From Protofrankia sp963555925 (lineage in GTDB: Bacteria > Actinomycetota > Actinomycetes > Frankiales > Frankiaceae), in assembly GCA_963555925.1 (NCBI GenBank), contig CAUVXJ010000056.1, positions 10,445-74,444 on the forward strand: a DNA stretch of 64,000 bases, read 5' to 3'. Both the position numbers and the translations under genes were made by a program. The notes beneath the pieces are model-generated. The model ran no database searches. It was not told where the DNA came from and was given only the letters and a program-made list of their open reading frames with translations. Of this stretch, positions 42,714-51,963 are shown in pieces; the first letter of the stretch is position 1, and each line of letters begins with the position of its first letter.

Positions 42714-42796
42714 AACAATGCCTGTTCCTGTACGCATGACAGCACCCATCGGATCCGACCCATCCGATCCGACCCATCCGTTCGACAGGAGGACAC

Positions 42797-42985
42797 ATGC
42801 GCGTCAGCGTTGACCCGTCCGTGTGCGCCGGCCATGGCCAATGCAACGTCCACGGCCCGGACGTCTACGGGCTCGAGGACGGCTACTGTCTGATCACCGA
42901 CCCGGAAGTACCCGCGGGCCTTGAGGAACAGGCGCGCAAGGGCGCCGAGGCCTGCCCCGAACAGGCGATCACAGTCACCGACTGA
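42797..42985 (+). CDS. Small [3Fe-4S]-type ferredoxin
   Basis: 62 aa single-cluster ferredoxin of the kind that feeds electrons to actinobacterial P450s. Ligand pattern C10-x2-H13-x2-C16 and C53-P; the His in the second position is typical of ferredoxins partnering CYPs. Residues between form an acidic surface. AGGAGG lies just before the ATG. The only P450 in the window is the pseudogene 6 kb away, so the ferredoxin either serves other P450s or is orphaned. It converges on the amidase gene. Confidence 0.92.
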   Translation: MRVSVDPSVCAGHGQCNVHGPDVYGLEDGYCLITDPEVPAGLEEQARKGAEACPEQAITVTD

Positions 42986-43016
42986 ACCAGCCGGCGTCCC
43001 TCGCCCGAACAGCCGT

Positions 43017-43850
43017 TCAGGACCGTGGCGCCGTGAGAAAGAGCGTGACGCCGTCGGCGACACCCTGCGCGGCGTGCTGGCGCCAGGTTGCGTCCGAGAC
43101 CCTGGTGGCATCGGCCGGGTTGCGCATGTTGGCGCATTCGAGGAACACCTTCGGCACCCGCGACAGGTTCAACCCACCGAGGTCCGCACGGAAGGACAAC
43201 CCGGCGTCCGCGACGTAGTCGGCCCGTGGTTCGCCGGTGTCACGTTCGAACCCCATCCGCAGCGCCTCCGCCAGACGTGCCGACGGAGCGAGAATCACGG
43301 CGTTGGCGCCGTCCGGGCCGAGGCTTGGGGCGATGACATGAAACCCGCTGCCGCTCGGCGGCCCGCCGTCGGCGTGCACGGACACCGCCGCATCGGCGTG
43401 CACGTCGTTGCCGATCCGCGCCCGCTCGTTGATGCACGGACCGACCCCGGAGTCATCGGTTCTGGTCAGCACAACCATGGCGCCGCGTCCGCGCAGCAGC
43501 GCGGCCGCCCGGACCGCGACGTCATAGGTGAACGCGTGTTCGGGATATCCATCGTCGGTCTCGGCGCCGACGGTGTCACACTCTTTTTCCATGCCGCCCG
43601 CGTCCACCTTGCGGGAGATGGCCGCTGCGGCGGCCGCGTTACCGCCGTTGTGCCCGGGATCCAGCAGAATCGTGCGTCCCCGGAGCGAGTCCTGACCCGC
43701 CGGCAGCGACATGCCGCCAACGGCGGCGTCGGTCCGCGGCAGGGCACCGGAACCAGATGAACCGGATGACACGCCACGAGCCGCGAAACCGACCAGGAGG
43801 AGCACGGCGGCCGCGAAGGCCATCGCGAACGCTCGCGACTGGGAAGGCAT
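43017..43850 (-). CDS. N-acetylmuramoyl-L-alanine amidase, zinc type
   Basis: 277 aa with an N-terminal signal or anchor (AMAFAAAVLLLVGFAARG), then an Amidase_3 fold resembling mycobacterial Rv3717. It should cut the lactyl-peptide bond of peptidoglycan outside the membrane. Zinc and catalytic positions are visible as LLDPGHNGG (His), SVHADGG (His) and FLECANMRN (Glu). There is no separate wall-binding domain. ATG 43850. A hydrolase with this layout usually acts in septum splitting or wall recycling. Confidence 0.88.
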   Translation of the reverse strand: MPSQSRAFAMAFAAAVLLLVGFAARGVSSGSSGSGALPRTDAAVGGMSLPAGQDSLRGRTILLDPGHNGGNAAAAAAISRKVDAGGMEKECDTVGAETDDGYPEHAFTYDVAVRAAALLRGRGAMVVLTRTDDSGVGPCINERARIGNDVHADAAVSVHADGGPPSGSGFHVIAPSLGPDGANAVILAPSARLAEALRMGFERDTGEPRADYVADAGLSFRADLGGLNLSRVPKVFLECANMRNPADATRVSDATWRQHAAQGVADGVTLFLTAPRS

Positions 43851-43867
43851 CTACAGAGGATCCATCG

Positions 43868-44686
43868 TCATAAGGTCGCCGCGGTCACGAAATCGATGAG
43901 ACGTTCGACCGCGCCGAGAAGACCCACTTCGACATCGGTGTAGGAGTGCACGCCAGCAAGCACCCGACGCCACATGTCCACGGGTTCGGCGACGCCGAGG
44001 GCACGACACACGCCTTCTTTCCACGGCTCGCCCGGGGGCACCCGCGGCCAGGCCGCGATCCCCACGGACGCCGGCTTCACCGCCTGCCAGATGTCGATGT
44101 AGGGATGCCCGGTCACCAGCACGTCCGGCGATGTCACAGACGCGGCGATCCGACTCTCCTTGGAACCGGGGACGAGGTGGTCGACGAGCACCCCGAGACG
44201 ACGCGACGGCCCCGGCCGGAACGACGCGACGACCGCGGGAAGGTCGTCCACGCCGTCAAGGGATTCGACGACGACACCTTCGACCCGAAGATCATCTCCC
44301 CAGATACGCTCGACGAGCGCGGCGTCGTGCAGCCCCTCCACGTAGATTCGACTCGCCTGCGCGACCCGCGCCCGGTGGCCGTGAACGGCCACGGACCCGG
44401 ACGCGGTGCGGGCCGGGCCCGCGGGCGCCGAGCGCTGGGGCCGGATCAGCGTGACCGGCCGGCCGTCCAGCAGGAAGGCGCCGGGGTCGAGCGGGAAGAT
44501 CCGACGCCGACCATGACGGTCCTCCAGCACCACACCACCGGCCTCCATCTCTACGACCGCGCCGCAGAAGCCGGTCGCGGCATCCTCGACGACCAGCTCC
44601 TGCGCGGCCTCCACCGTGGGCGGTGGTGCAGGCCGCGCGCGTTTCTCCTGCGCCAGCACGTCAGGCCCGTAGTCTCTGCTACGCAC
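43868..44686 (-). CDS. DUF3097-family conserved actinobacterial protein
   Basis: 272 aa. The start RSRDYGPDVLAQEKRARP and VEDAATGFCGAVVEMEAGGVVLEDRHGRRRIFPL, FLLDGRPVTLIRP match the DUF3097 family as I remember it. The middle, IYVEGLHDAALVERIWGDDLRVEGVVVE and LGVLVDHLVPGSKE, looks like a Toprim-type fold with acidic residues. Function unknown. GTG 44686 is chosen by family length; the frame is open to 44956. It is divergent from the nicotinamidase-like gene, with 97 nt between. Confidence 0.85.
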   Translation of the reverse strand: MRSRDYGPDVLAQEKRARPAPPPTVEAAQELVVEDAATGFCGAVVEMEAGGVVLEDRHGRRRIFPLDPGAFLLDGRPVTLIRPQRSAPAGPARTASGSVAVHGHRARVAQASRIYVEGLHDAALVERIWGDDLRVEGVVVESLDGVDDLPAVVASFRPGPSRRLGVLVDHLVPGSKESRIAASVTSPDVLVTGHPYIDIWQAVKPASVGIAAWPRVPPGEPWKEGVCRALGVAEPVDMWRRVLAGVHSYTDVEVGLLGAVERLIDFVTAATL

Positions 44687-44783
44687 CCGCCCACTGTAGC
44701 CCGGCCCATCGCACGCCCGGCCCGGCCTATCGCGAGCCCGGCCCTGGCGCGCCAAATCCGGAGCGAAGTCCCAAAATCGACCT

Positions 44784-45389
44784 ATGACCGGACCTGTGCC
44801 CGAGAGATACCGACCGGGCGTCGCCCTCCTCGTGATCGACATGCAGAACGACTTCGCCGCGCCGGACGGAAGTCTGTACGTCTCTGGTGGGCAGGAGCTC
44901 ATACCGACCGTCAATGCCGAGATCGAACAAGCGGTAGCCGCAGGTTCACCGGTCATCTACACCCAGGACTGGCATCCACCCACCACCCCGCACTTCTCCA
45001 CCGGCGGAGGCATCTGGCCGCCGCATTGCGTACGGGACACCGTGGGCGCGCGACTGCATCCGGCGCTACGGGTTGACGGAACCGTGGTTCGCAAGGGGAC
45101 AGGCGGTGAGAACGGCTACTCGGGATTCACCGTCCGGGATCCGCTCACTGACACTGCACAGGCGACCGAACTCCACACGATTCTCATGTCACGGGATATC
45201 GCTACCATCGTGGTCGTAGGCCTCGCCGGGGACCACTGCGTGAAGGCGACAGCGCTCGACGGGCGTGCACGTGGCTATCAGGTGGTGCTGCCACTCGCCC
45301 TCACCCGGTTCGTCGGGCTCCGGCCAGGTGACGACACCCGGGCCATCACCGAGCTACGTGACGCCGGCGTCATGGTGGTTCCCTTCTGA
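44784..45389 (+). CDS. Isochorismatase-fold hydrolase, probable nicotinamidase
   Basis: 201 aa. Nicotinamidase converts nicotinamide to nicotinate for NAD salvage. Catalytic Asp in VIDMQNDF, metal-site DWHP and PHF, GGIWPPHC, Lys in VVRKGTG and nucleophile Cys in GLAGDHCVKATA all fit PncA. The loop after LRVDG is longer than in E. coli PncA. Other isochorismatase-type hydrolases share the triad, but the DWHP and WPPHC motifs favour nicotinamidase. A hairpin terminator follows. Confidence 0.87.
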   Translation: MTGPVPERYRPGVALLVIDMQNDFAAPDGSLYVSGGQELIPTVNAEIEQAVAAGSPVIYTQDWHPPTTPHFSTGGGIWPPHCVRDTVGARLHPALRVDGTVVRKGTGGENGYSGFTVRDPLTDTAQATELHTILMSRDIATIVVVGLAGDHCVKATALDGRARGYQVVLPLALTRFVGLRPGDDTRAITELRDAGVMVVPF

Positions 45390-45395
45390 CCATGC

Positions 45396-45442
45396 GAACC
45401 CGCCTGATGTGTTCCTGCTGATCGTTCCCATCAGGCGAGTTC
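45396..45442 (+). terminator. Hairpin terminator behind the nicotinamidase-like gene
   Basis: GAACCCGCCTGATG and CATCAGGCGAGTTC pair over 13 of 14 positions, with a 19-nt loop, 7 nt after the stop codon. Behind it, GTGGTCGGGCGGATC is repeated in tandem near 45460-45489. Confidence 0.6.
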
Positions 45443-45533
45443 ACCCGGTGCCGGACCGGTGGTCGGGCGGATCGTGGTCGGGCGGATCGCAGAGCGATAC
45501 ATCCGACACCATTGGTGATCTATAGCTCTTACC

Positions 45534-45827
45534 TCACGCCGCGCAGTCGGCACAGATCATCCGCCGGCTGTCGGCGAGTTGGCTGCGGTGGTGGACCAGG
45601 AAGCAGCTCTTGCAGGTGAACTCGTCCGCCTGACGCGGTAGGACGCGGACCGTCAGCTCCTCGCCGGCCAGATCCGCGCCGGGTAGGTCGAGTTCGGCCT
45701 CGAACGGGTCGACCTCGTCCCCGAGGTCAGCCGCCGCATCCGCCCGCCGCGCCTTGAGCGCCTCCAGACTCTGCTCGGAAACCTCCTCGGCATCGGTGGT
45801 GCGGGGGGTGTCGTAATCGGTGGCCAC
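45534..45827 (-). CDS. DUF4193-family zinc-ribbon protein
   Basis: 97 aa, the normal size of this actinobacterial family (mycobacterial Rv2699c type). Begins ATDYDTPR, has an acidic middle (EVDPFEAELDLPGADLAGEEL), and ends in a zinc ribbon with CKSC and CADC. GTG 45827 has GGGAGA 7 nt upstream; the frame is open to 45914. Function unknown; homologues are widely conserved, so a housekeeping role is likely. Confidence 0.86.
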   Translation of the reverse strand: MATDYDTPRTTDAEEVSEQSLEALKARRADAAADLGDEVDPFEAELDLPGADLAGEELTVRVLPRQADEFTCKSCFLVHHRSQLADSRRMICADCAA

Positions 45828-45985
45828 TGAGATTCTCCCGTGAATTGAGTGCGTCTCGTGCGCAACCCACAACGCACGACCGGCAGGGTATGTGCCCGCT
45901 AGGACGATCCCCACTGGGTGTGGCCTTCACCACATCGACCTTGATGATCATTAGCGAATTCTCGTCAGGCGGCCGGACACGATGG

Positions 45986-46525
45986 TCAGCCGGTCCGGCG
46001 CAACCAGGTGACCGGCGCCCCATGGGCTGCCTGCCGAAGCGGCTCCAGCGCCTCGTCCCACGCCGTGCCCAGCAAGCGGTGCAACCCTCGTGCCAGGGTC
46101 TCGCGACCCTCGCCCCGCTCGATGAGGGCACGTAGCGCGGCTTCCCCGACGACGATGTCCCCGTTCGCGGCGATCGATGCACGGTGCAGGCCGAGCTCGG
46201 GCGTGTGGGAGTAGCGCTCCGAGTCACATCCCGGCGAGGGTGCCTCGACCACGTCGAAGCAGACCTGACCGAGGCGGCGCAACTGGCCGGCAAGGCGCCC
46301 GGCCGTCCCACACGGGGCACGCCACTCCAGGCCCGCATAAAGCGCGCCCGCGGAGCGCGGCTGCTCGCTCCAGGTCAGGGACACCGACGAGGACAGCACG
46401 GCGGACACGGCGAACTCCAGGTGCGGACACAGCGACGGCGGGCAGGCCAGAACCGCCAACATGCCGGGAACCTTGAAGGCCGCCGGACCGGATACAAGTT
46501 CTCGTGCTGATGACATTGCAACCAC
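45986..46525 (-). CDS. DUF3145-family conserved actinobacterial protein
   Basis: 179 aa. CPHLEFAVSAVL, LTWSEQPRSAGALYAGLEW, FDVVEAPSPGCDSERYSHTPELGLHRA and LLGTAWDEALEPLRQAAHGAPVTWL are the conserved blocks of DUF3145 as I recall them. GTG 46525 has GGAGG 6 nt upstream. Function unknown; the gene stands alone. Confidence 0.85.
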   Translation of the reverse strand: MVAMSSARELVSGPAAFKVPGMLAVLACPPSLCPHLEFAVSAVLSSSVSLTWSEQPRSAGALYAGLEWRAPCGTAGRLAGQLRRLGQVCFDVVEAPSPGCDSERYSHTPELGLHRASIAANGDIVVGEAALRALIERGEGRETLARGLHRLLGTAWDEALEPLRQAAHGAPVTWLRRTG

Positions 46526-46967
46526 GCAGGACCTCCGTCGACGAGTTACGCCTTCCCCTGCGATCTCGCCTCACGATCGTCCGCGCCGCGCGGTACCGAT
46601 GGTGCCATGGGGCGCCGTGGCATCCATACCCGACCCCCGTCTGACAGATCTGGTTCATCCGGTCGATATCCGGACTATTCGCGATGGCCACGCGTCGATC
46701 ATGTGATCAGACACATCCCGGACCGGAGCACCGGGACCGGGACCGGGTTTCCGACCGAACCACACGTTATGGTCGACGACACTGCCCGACCGGATCAGTA
46801 CATGATCATATCACGGTGTGTTCAAGTCCACCTACAACGATCGGACCTGGGACGATCGGCCAGACATGATCAAAAACCGTCCGCCTGGACTCACCCGACC
46901 CGCGGATGTTCGTCCCCACCCGCGCCGGTCGGCCCTGGATCTCCGACCACCCGTAGGCTTCGTACGT
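46526..46967. other. Intergenic region upstream of glgX
   Basis: 442 nt without a supportable gene. Contains several GATC-centred palindromes (GATCATGTGATC near 46696, ATGATCATAT near 46802) and a GGGACC-type short repeat near 46732-46745. The glgX frame is open back to 46818 but shows no start signals there. Confidence 0.4.
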
Positions 46968-49208
46968 ATGTTGCAAGTCTGGCCGGGCAGCCCCTATCCG
47001 CTCGGTGCCACCTATGACGGCACCGGGACCAATTTCGCGATCTTCTCTGAGGCTGCCGAGAAGGTCGAACTGTGCCTGTTCGACGATGACGACGCCGAGA
47101 CGCGCGTCGACTTGAAGGAAGTCGACGCATTCGTCTACCACGGGTTCCTCCCCAGCATCGGCCCCGGCCAGCGATACGGCTACCGGGTGCACGGCCCCCA
47201 CGACCCGGCCCGGGGGCTGCGGTGCAATCCGCACAAGCTTCTCCTCGACCCGTATGCGAAAGCCGTCGACGGCGAGATCGACTGGGACCAGTCGGTGTTC
47301 GGCTACAACTTCGGCGATCCAGACAGCATGAACACCGCCGACTCCGCCTCGCGGATGATGAAGTCGGTGGTCATCAGCCCGTTCTTCGACTGGAACAACG
47401 ACCGCCCGCCCCGCACCCCGTACAACGAGACCGTCATCTATGAGGCGCACGTGCGTGGCCTCACGATCGCGCACCCAGACCTTCCGGCGGAGTACCGGGG
47501 CACCTATGCCGGGGTGGCACATCCGATCATGGTCGACCACTACCACACGCTCGGTGTGACCGCCGTGGAGCTCATGCCCGTCCACCAGTTCGTCCAGGAC
47601 GAGCATCTGGTCAGCCGCGGCCTGCGCAACTACTGGGGATACAACTCGCTGGCCTTCCTGGCCCCCCACAACGCCTACGCGGCCGCAGCCCGGTCGGGGC
47701 AGCAGGTCCAGGAGTTCAAGTTGATGGTGAAGGACCTGCACGATGCCGGCATCGAGGTGATCCTGGACGTGGTGTACAACCACACGGCCGAGGGGAACCA
47801 CATGGGTCCCATGCTCTGCTTCCGCGGAATCGACAATGCCGCCTACTACCGGCTGATAGAGGACGATCCGCGCTACTACATGGACTACACCGGCACCGGC
47901 AACAGCATGCGGGTCCGCCATCCCCATGTCCTCCAGCTCATCATGGACTCGCTGCGCTACTGGGTTACCGAGATGCACGTCGACGGATTCCGGTTCGATC
48001 TGGCTGCGACCCTGGCCCGGGAGTTCTACGAGGTCGACCGACTGTCCTCTTTCTTCGACCTCGTCCAGCAGGATCCGGTCGTCTCCCAGGTCAAACTGAT
48101 CGCCGAACCCTGGGACCTGGGCGCCGGTGGCTACCAGGTCGGCAACTTCCCGCCACTGTGGACCGAGTGGAACGGCAAGTACCGTGACACCGTGCGGGAC
48201 TTCTGGCGTGGTCAGGACCACGGCATCACCGAGTTCGCATCCCGCCTGACCGGGTCAAGCGACCTCTACGAATCCGACGGCCGCCGCCCGTCCGCATCCA
48301 TCAACTTCATCACGGCCCACGACGGTTTCACCCTCCACGACCTGGTCTCATACAACAACAAACACAATGAGGCCAACGGTGAGGACAACTGGGACGGATC
48401 GGACGACAACCGGTCGTGGAACTGTGGTGTGGAGGGGCCGACCGACGATCCTGATGTGCTCGCGCTACGCGCGGCTCAGATCAGAAACTTCCTCACCACG
48501 CTCTTTCTCTCGCAGGGCGTACCCATGCTGGTGGCCGGTGATGAGATGGGGCGCACCCAGCATGGCAACAACAACGGCTACTGTCAGGACAACGAGATCT
48601 CGTGGTTGGACTGGTCACTGGCGGAACGCAACGCAAGCCTGGTGGAGTTCACCGCGCTCGTGTCCGCTCTGCGTCGGGAACACCCGGTGTTCCGCCGCCG
48701 GCGCTTCTTCCAGGGTGACGCGATTCGCGGTTCGGGCACCGGTTCGGTACCCGGCCCGGGAGATGCAGCGGGCAGTGGCGCCGAGGAACCGCTCAAGGAC
48801 ATCGTCTGGCTGCTTCCGGACGGTACCGAGATGTCAGATGCAGACTGGGAGTTCGGCCTGGCGCGGTCACTGGGGATGTTCCTCAACGGCCACGGCATAC
48901 CCGACCGCAACCACCGCGGCGAAAACGTTGTAGACCAGTCGTTCCTGCTGTTCTTCAACGCGCACTTCGAGCCGCTCGGATTCCGCGTACCGCCGGAGAA
49001 CTTCGGCACCAGCTGGGAGATCGTCATCGATACCGGGGTACCCGGCGCGGTCGTGACAACAGCCGTCGACTCAGGCGACTCGGGCGGAGCTGCCGGCTCG
49101 GGCGAAAGCGGCCCGTTCGACGCGCGCGCCGGCAACCGGATCGTGAAGGCCGACGACCCCATCGAGGTCGACGCCCGGTCAACCCTGGTGCTGCGCTGTG
49201 CCGACTGA
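46968..49208 (+). CDS. glgX: Glycogen debranching enzyme GlgX/TreX
   Basis: 746 aa, GH13 isoamylase-type enzyme that hydrolyses alpha-1,6 branches of glycogen, giving linear chains for TreY. N-terminal carbohydrate-binding domain (WPGSPYPLGATYDGTGTNFAIFS), then the barrel with VILDVVYNHT, catalytic Asp in VDGFRFDLA, Glu in LIAEPWD, and Asp in FITAHDG. The tail has a Gly/Ser-rich stretch. ATG 46968 matches family starts, though no clear ribosome site is seen. Overlaps treY by 11 nt, so glgX-treY-treZ are likely one trehalose operon. Confidence 0.93.
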   Translation: MLQVWPGSPYPLGATYDGTGTNFAIFSEAAEKVELCLFDDDDAETRVDLKEVDAFVYHGFLPSIGPGQRYGYRVHGPHDPARGLRCNPHKLLLDPYAKAVDGEIDWDQSVFGYNFGDPDSMNTADSASRMMKSVVISPFFDWNNDRPPRTPYNETVIYEAHVRGLTIAHPDLPAEYRGTYAGVAHPIMVDHYHTLGVTAVELMPVHQFVQDEHLVSRGLRNYWGYNSLAFLAPHNAYAAAARSGQQVQEFKLMVKDLHDAGIEVILDVVYNHTAEGNHMGPMLCFRGIDNAAYYRLIEDDPRYYMDYTGTGNSMRVRHPHVLQLIMDSLRYWVTEMHVDGFRFDLAATLAREFYEVDRLSSFFDLVQQDPVVSQVKLIAEPWDLGAGGYQVGNFPPLWTEWNGKYRDTVRDFWRGQDHGITEFASRLTGSSDLYESDGRRPSASINFITAHDGFTLHDLVSYNNKHNEANGEDNWDGSDDNRSWNCGVEGPTDDPDVLALRAAQIRNFLTTLFLSQGVPMLVAGDEMGRTQHGNNNGYCQDNEISWLDWSLAERNASLVEFTALVSALRREHPVFRRRRFFQGDAIRGSGTGSVPGPGDAAGSGAEEPLKDIVWLLPDGTEMSDADWEFGLARSLGMFLNGHGIPDRNHRGENVVDQSFLLFFNAHFEPLGFRVPPENFGTSWEIVIDTGVPGAVVTTAVDSGDSGGAAGSGESGPFDARAGNRIVKADDPIEVDARSTLVLRCAD

Positions 49209-51681
49209 GTCACGGGGCAGCGTCACCCCGACGCCCGCCCGGACGGTCCCGGGCTCGACCTACCGGTTGCAGCTGAGCATGGAGTTCTCCTTCACCGACG
49301 CGGCTGTCATCGTCCCGTACCTGGCCGCGCTCGGGGTCACCCACCTGTACTGCTCGCCCGTCCTGGAGGCCGTCGACGGTTCGAGCCACGGCTATGACGT
49401 CGTCAGCCACGACCAGATCAGCCCCGAACTCGGCGGGCCGGCCGGGTTCCGCAGACTCGTGACCGCCTGCCGCAAGGCGGGCCTCGGCATCGTTTTGGAC
49501 CTGGTGCCCAACCACATGGCGATCACCGCTCCGGAGACCGCGAACGCTGTCTGGTGGTCGGTGTTGCGGGAGGGCCGGACGTCGCCGTACGCGTCCTGGT
49601 TCGACATCGACTGGGACTCTCCGGACAATCCAGGAAAGATCGTCGTCCCGATTCTGGGTGACCCGCTGGCGGACTGCCTCGCGGCCGGGGAAATCATGAT
49701 CACGACGAACGAGGATGCCGAATCCGTGGTCACTTACCACGACCACGTACTGCCGGTCGCGGTGGGCACCGCCGACCCTGGCGACGTGGCGGCAACCCTT
49801 GATCGGCAGCACTACCGGCTGTGCTTCTGGCGCGTCGCCGGCACCGAGCTCAACTACCGCCGGTTCTTCGACATCACCACGCTCGCCGGCCTGCGTCAGG
49901 AGGACCCGGACGTCTTCGCCGCGACCCATCGCCTGATTCTCGACCAGGTGCGGGCCGGCGCCGTCGACGGCCTGCGGGTCGATCATCCCGACGGTCTCGC
50001 CGATCCCGAGGAGTACCTGCGCCGGCTGTCCGAGGCCACCGAGGGCGCGTGGACGGTCGTGGAGAAGATCCTCGAACCGGGTGAGGTACTGCCCGACACC
50101 TGGGCGTGCGCGGGCACCACCGGCTACGACACGCTGAACCGGCTCACCCGGCTGTTCGTCGATCCAGCGGCGGCCAGGCCCTTCACCAAGCTGTACGCCG
50201 AGATAACCGGCTCCTCCCCCGACTTCGCGGCGCTCGCCCGCGAGGCCAAGCTGGCCGCGCTCATGGACGTCCTGCGGCCCGAGTTGGACCGGCTCGCCGA
50301 GCTCGCGCTGACGCAGGCACGGCGGCGGCGCGCAGACCTGACCCGCGTCGGTCTTCGCGAGGCGCTCGCCGAGGTGCTGGCCGCGTTCGCGGTCTACCGC
50401 GCCTACATCCGGCCGGGCGGGGCCGCAACCCTGGACGCCCGAGCTCACGTGGTCGGGGCGTGTGAGCGGGCCCGGGAATCCCTGCCGCGGCGGTCGGGCG
50501 AAATCGATCTCATCGAGAACCTGGCGCTGGCCGGCCCACCCGAGTTCGTGGTGCGATTCCAGCAGACCACCGGGCCCGTCATGGCTAAGGGCATCGAGGA
50601 CACCGCCTTCTACCGGTACGGCCGGATGGTCGCCCTCAACGAGGTCGGCGGCGCCCCCGGCGACTTCCCCGCCTTTCCCGCCGGGCATCCGCACAGCGCG
50701 GTGCACGAGTTCCATGAGGCCAACGCGACCATTCAACGGACCTGGCCGCTGACGATGACGACCCTGTCCACGCACGACACCAAGCGGTCGGAGGATGTGC
50801 GTGCCAGGCTGGTGGTACTGACCGAGGACCCGCACGGCTGGGGCGAGGTGGCGCAACGTCTGGTCGCTCTGGGTGAGCGCCATACCGATACCGAACGGGG
50901 CTGGCCGGACCGTGAAGCCGGCTACCTGCTGGCGCAGACGCTCGTCGGCGCGTGGCCGCTGCCGGCGCAGCGGGTCCGGGACTACCTGCTCAAGGCCGTC
51001 CGCGAGGCCAAGGTGCACACCTGCTGGACCGACCCGAACCTCGGCTACGAGTCCGCGCTGGTGAACTACGTCGACGCCGTCCTGGACGACCGGGACTACG
51101 TCGCCACCCTGGAGACCTACGTCGCCACCCTGGTGGAGCTCGGCCGCCAGAACTCCGTCGCCCAGAAGCTCCTCCAGCTGGTCTGCCCCGGTGTGCCCGA
51201 CATCTACCAGGGCCAGGAACTGTGGGACGCCTCCCTGGTCGACCCGGACAACCGGCGACCGGTCAACTTCGGCGAGCGGGCGAAACTCCTGACCGAGCTG
51301 GGGCCTGATCCCGGAGCCCGCAAACCACCCGCGCTCGACGACACCGGCGCGGCGAAACTGCTGGTCGTCGCCCGCGCGTTACGGCTGCGACGGGAACAAC
51401 CGCAGTGGTTCGGCACGGAGGCGACCTATCGGCCGTTGTGGGCATCGGGTTCGGCTGCCGAGCATGTCGTCGCGTTCGTCCGCTCCGGATCGGTGGTCGC
51501 GGTGGCGCCCCGGCTGGTGCTGGGACTACGCCGCGGCGGCGGCTGGCGGGACACCACCCTCCCGCTGCCCGACGGACGCTGGACGGACCTGTTCACCGGC
51601 CGGCGCCATGATGGCGGCGTGGCCTACGTCCTGCGGCTGCTGCGCGACTTCCCCGTCAGCCTCCTCGTGCGCACGCCCTGA
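49198..51681 (+). CDS. treY: Malto-oligosyltrehalose synthase TreY
   Basis: 827 aa. Turns the reducing-end alpha-1,4 bond of maltodextrins into the alpha,alpha-1,1 bond of trehalose. Starts STYRLQLSMEFSFTDAAVIVPYLAALGVTHLY, typical of TreY. Catalytic features: GLRVDHPDGLADP (Asp), TVVEKILEPGE (Glu), MTTLSTHDTKRSEDVRARL. C-terminal VCPGVPDIYQGQELWD is another hallmark. GTG 49198 overlaps the glgX end. treZ follows after 282 nt containing a tandem repeat. Confidence 0.95.
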   Translation: MPTESRGSVTPTPARTVPGSTYRLQLSMEFSFTDAAVIVPYLAALGVTHLYCSPVLEAVDGSSHGYDVVSHDQISPELGGPAGFRRLVTACRKAGLGIVLDLVPNHMAITAPETANAVWWSVLREGRTSPYASWFDIDWDSPDNPGKIVVPILGDPLADCLAAGEIMITTNEDAESVVTYHDHVLPVAVGTADPGDVAATLDRQHYRLCFWRVAGTELNYRRFFDITTLAGLRQEDPDVFAATHRLILDQVRAGAVDGLRVDHPDGLADPEEYLRRLSEATEGAWTVVEKILEPGEVLPDTWACAGTTGYDTLNRLTRLFVDPAAARPFTKLYAEITGSSPDFAALAREAKLAALMDVLRPELDRLAELALTQARRRRADLTRVGLREALAEVLAAFAVYRAYIRPGGAATLDARAHVVGACERARESLPRRSGEIDLIENLALAGPPEFVVRFQQTTGPVMAKGIEDTAFYRYGRMVALNEVGGAPGDFPAFPAGHPHSAVHEFHEANATIQRTWPLTMTTLSTHDTKRSEDVRARLVVLTEDPHGWGEVAQRLVALGERHTDTERGWPDREAGYLLAQTLVGAWPLPAQRVRDYLLKAVREAKVHTCWTDPNLGYESALVNYVDAVLDDRDYVATLETYVATLVELGRQNSVAQKLLQLVCPGVPDIYQGQELWDASLVDPDNRRPVNFGERAKLLTELGPDPGARKPPALDDTGAAKLLVVARALRLRREQPQWFGTEATYRPLWASGSAAEHVVAFVRSGSVVAVAPRLVLGLRRGGGWRDTTLPLPDGRWTDLFTGRRHDGGVAYVLRLLRDFPVSLLVRTP

Positions 51682-51685
51682 CCGC

Positions 51686-51733
51686 CATCGCATCGTGCCG
51701 GCATCGCATCGTGCCGGCATCGCATCGTGCCGC
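51686..51733. repeat. Three 16-nt tandem repeats between treY and treZ
   Basis: CATCGCATCGTGCCGG occurs three times head to tail at 51686-51701, 51702-51717 and 51718-51733 (last base differs), starting 5 nt after the treY stop codon. A hexanucleotide GGCAGA repeat follows near 51810-51825. Confidence 0.85.
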
Positions 51734-51963
51734 GGCCGGGTCGTGACTCGGCCGAAAATCGGCCGAAACGCTGTGCGGGACGGGCCTGCCTATGATGCCC
51801 TGAAACATGGGCAGAGGCAGAGGCAGACTTCACGCAGTCCACCAGCGACGAATCCCCTCCTCGGGGCAACCGTGGGTGGCATGTCCGGCGCTACCCACGG
51901 TAACAGTTCCGTGAAATCACGGTCACAGATACTCACGCATCCGACAACGGGTAGACAGGACCG

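Noticed and set aside
43005..43018. CGAACAGCCGTTCA, resembling a LexA box
   Set aside because: It lies between the 3' ends of convergent ferredoxin and amidase genes, not in a promoter; likely chance.
46806..48221. 471-codon frame antisense to glgX
   Set aside because: Val/Asp/His-rich translation without motifs; shadow of the GH13 gene.
49210..51018. 602-codon frame antisense to treY
   Set aside because: Shadow of a gene with full TreY signatures.
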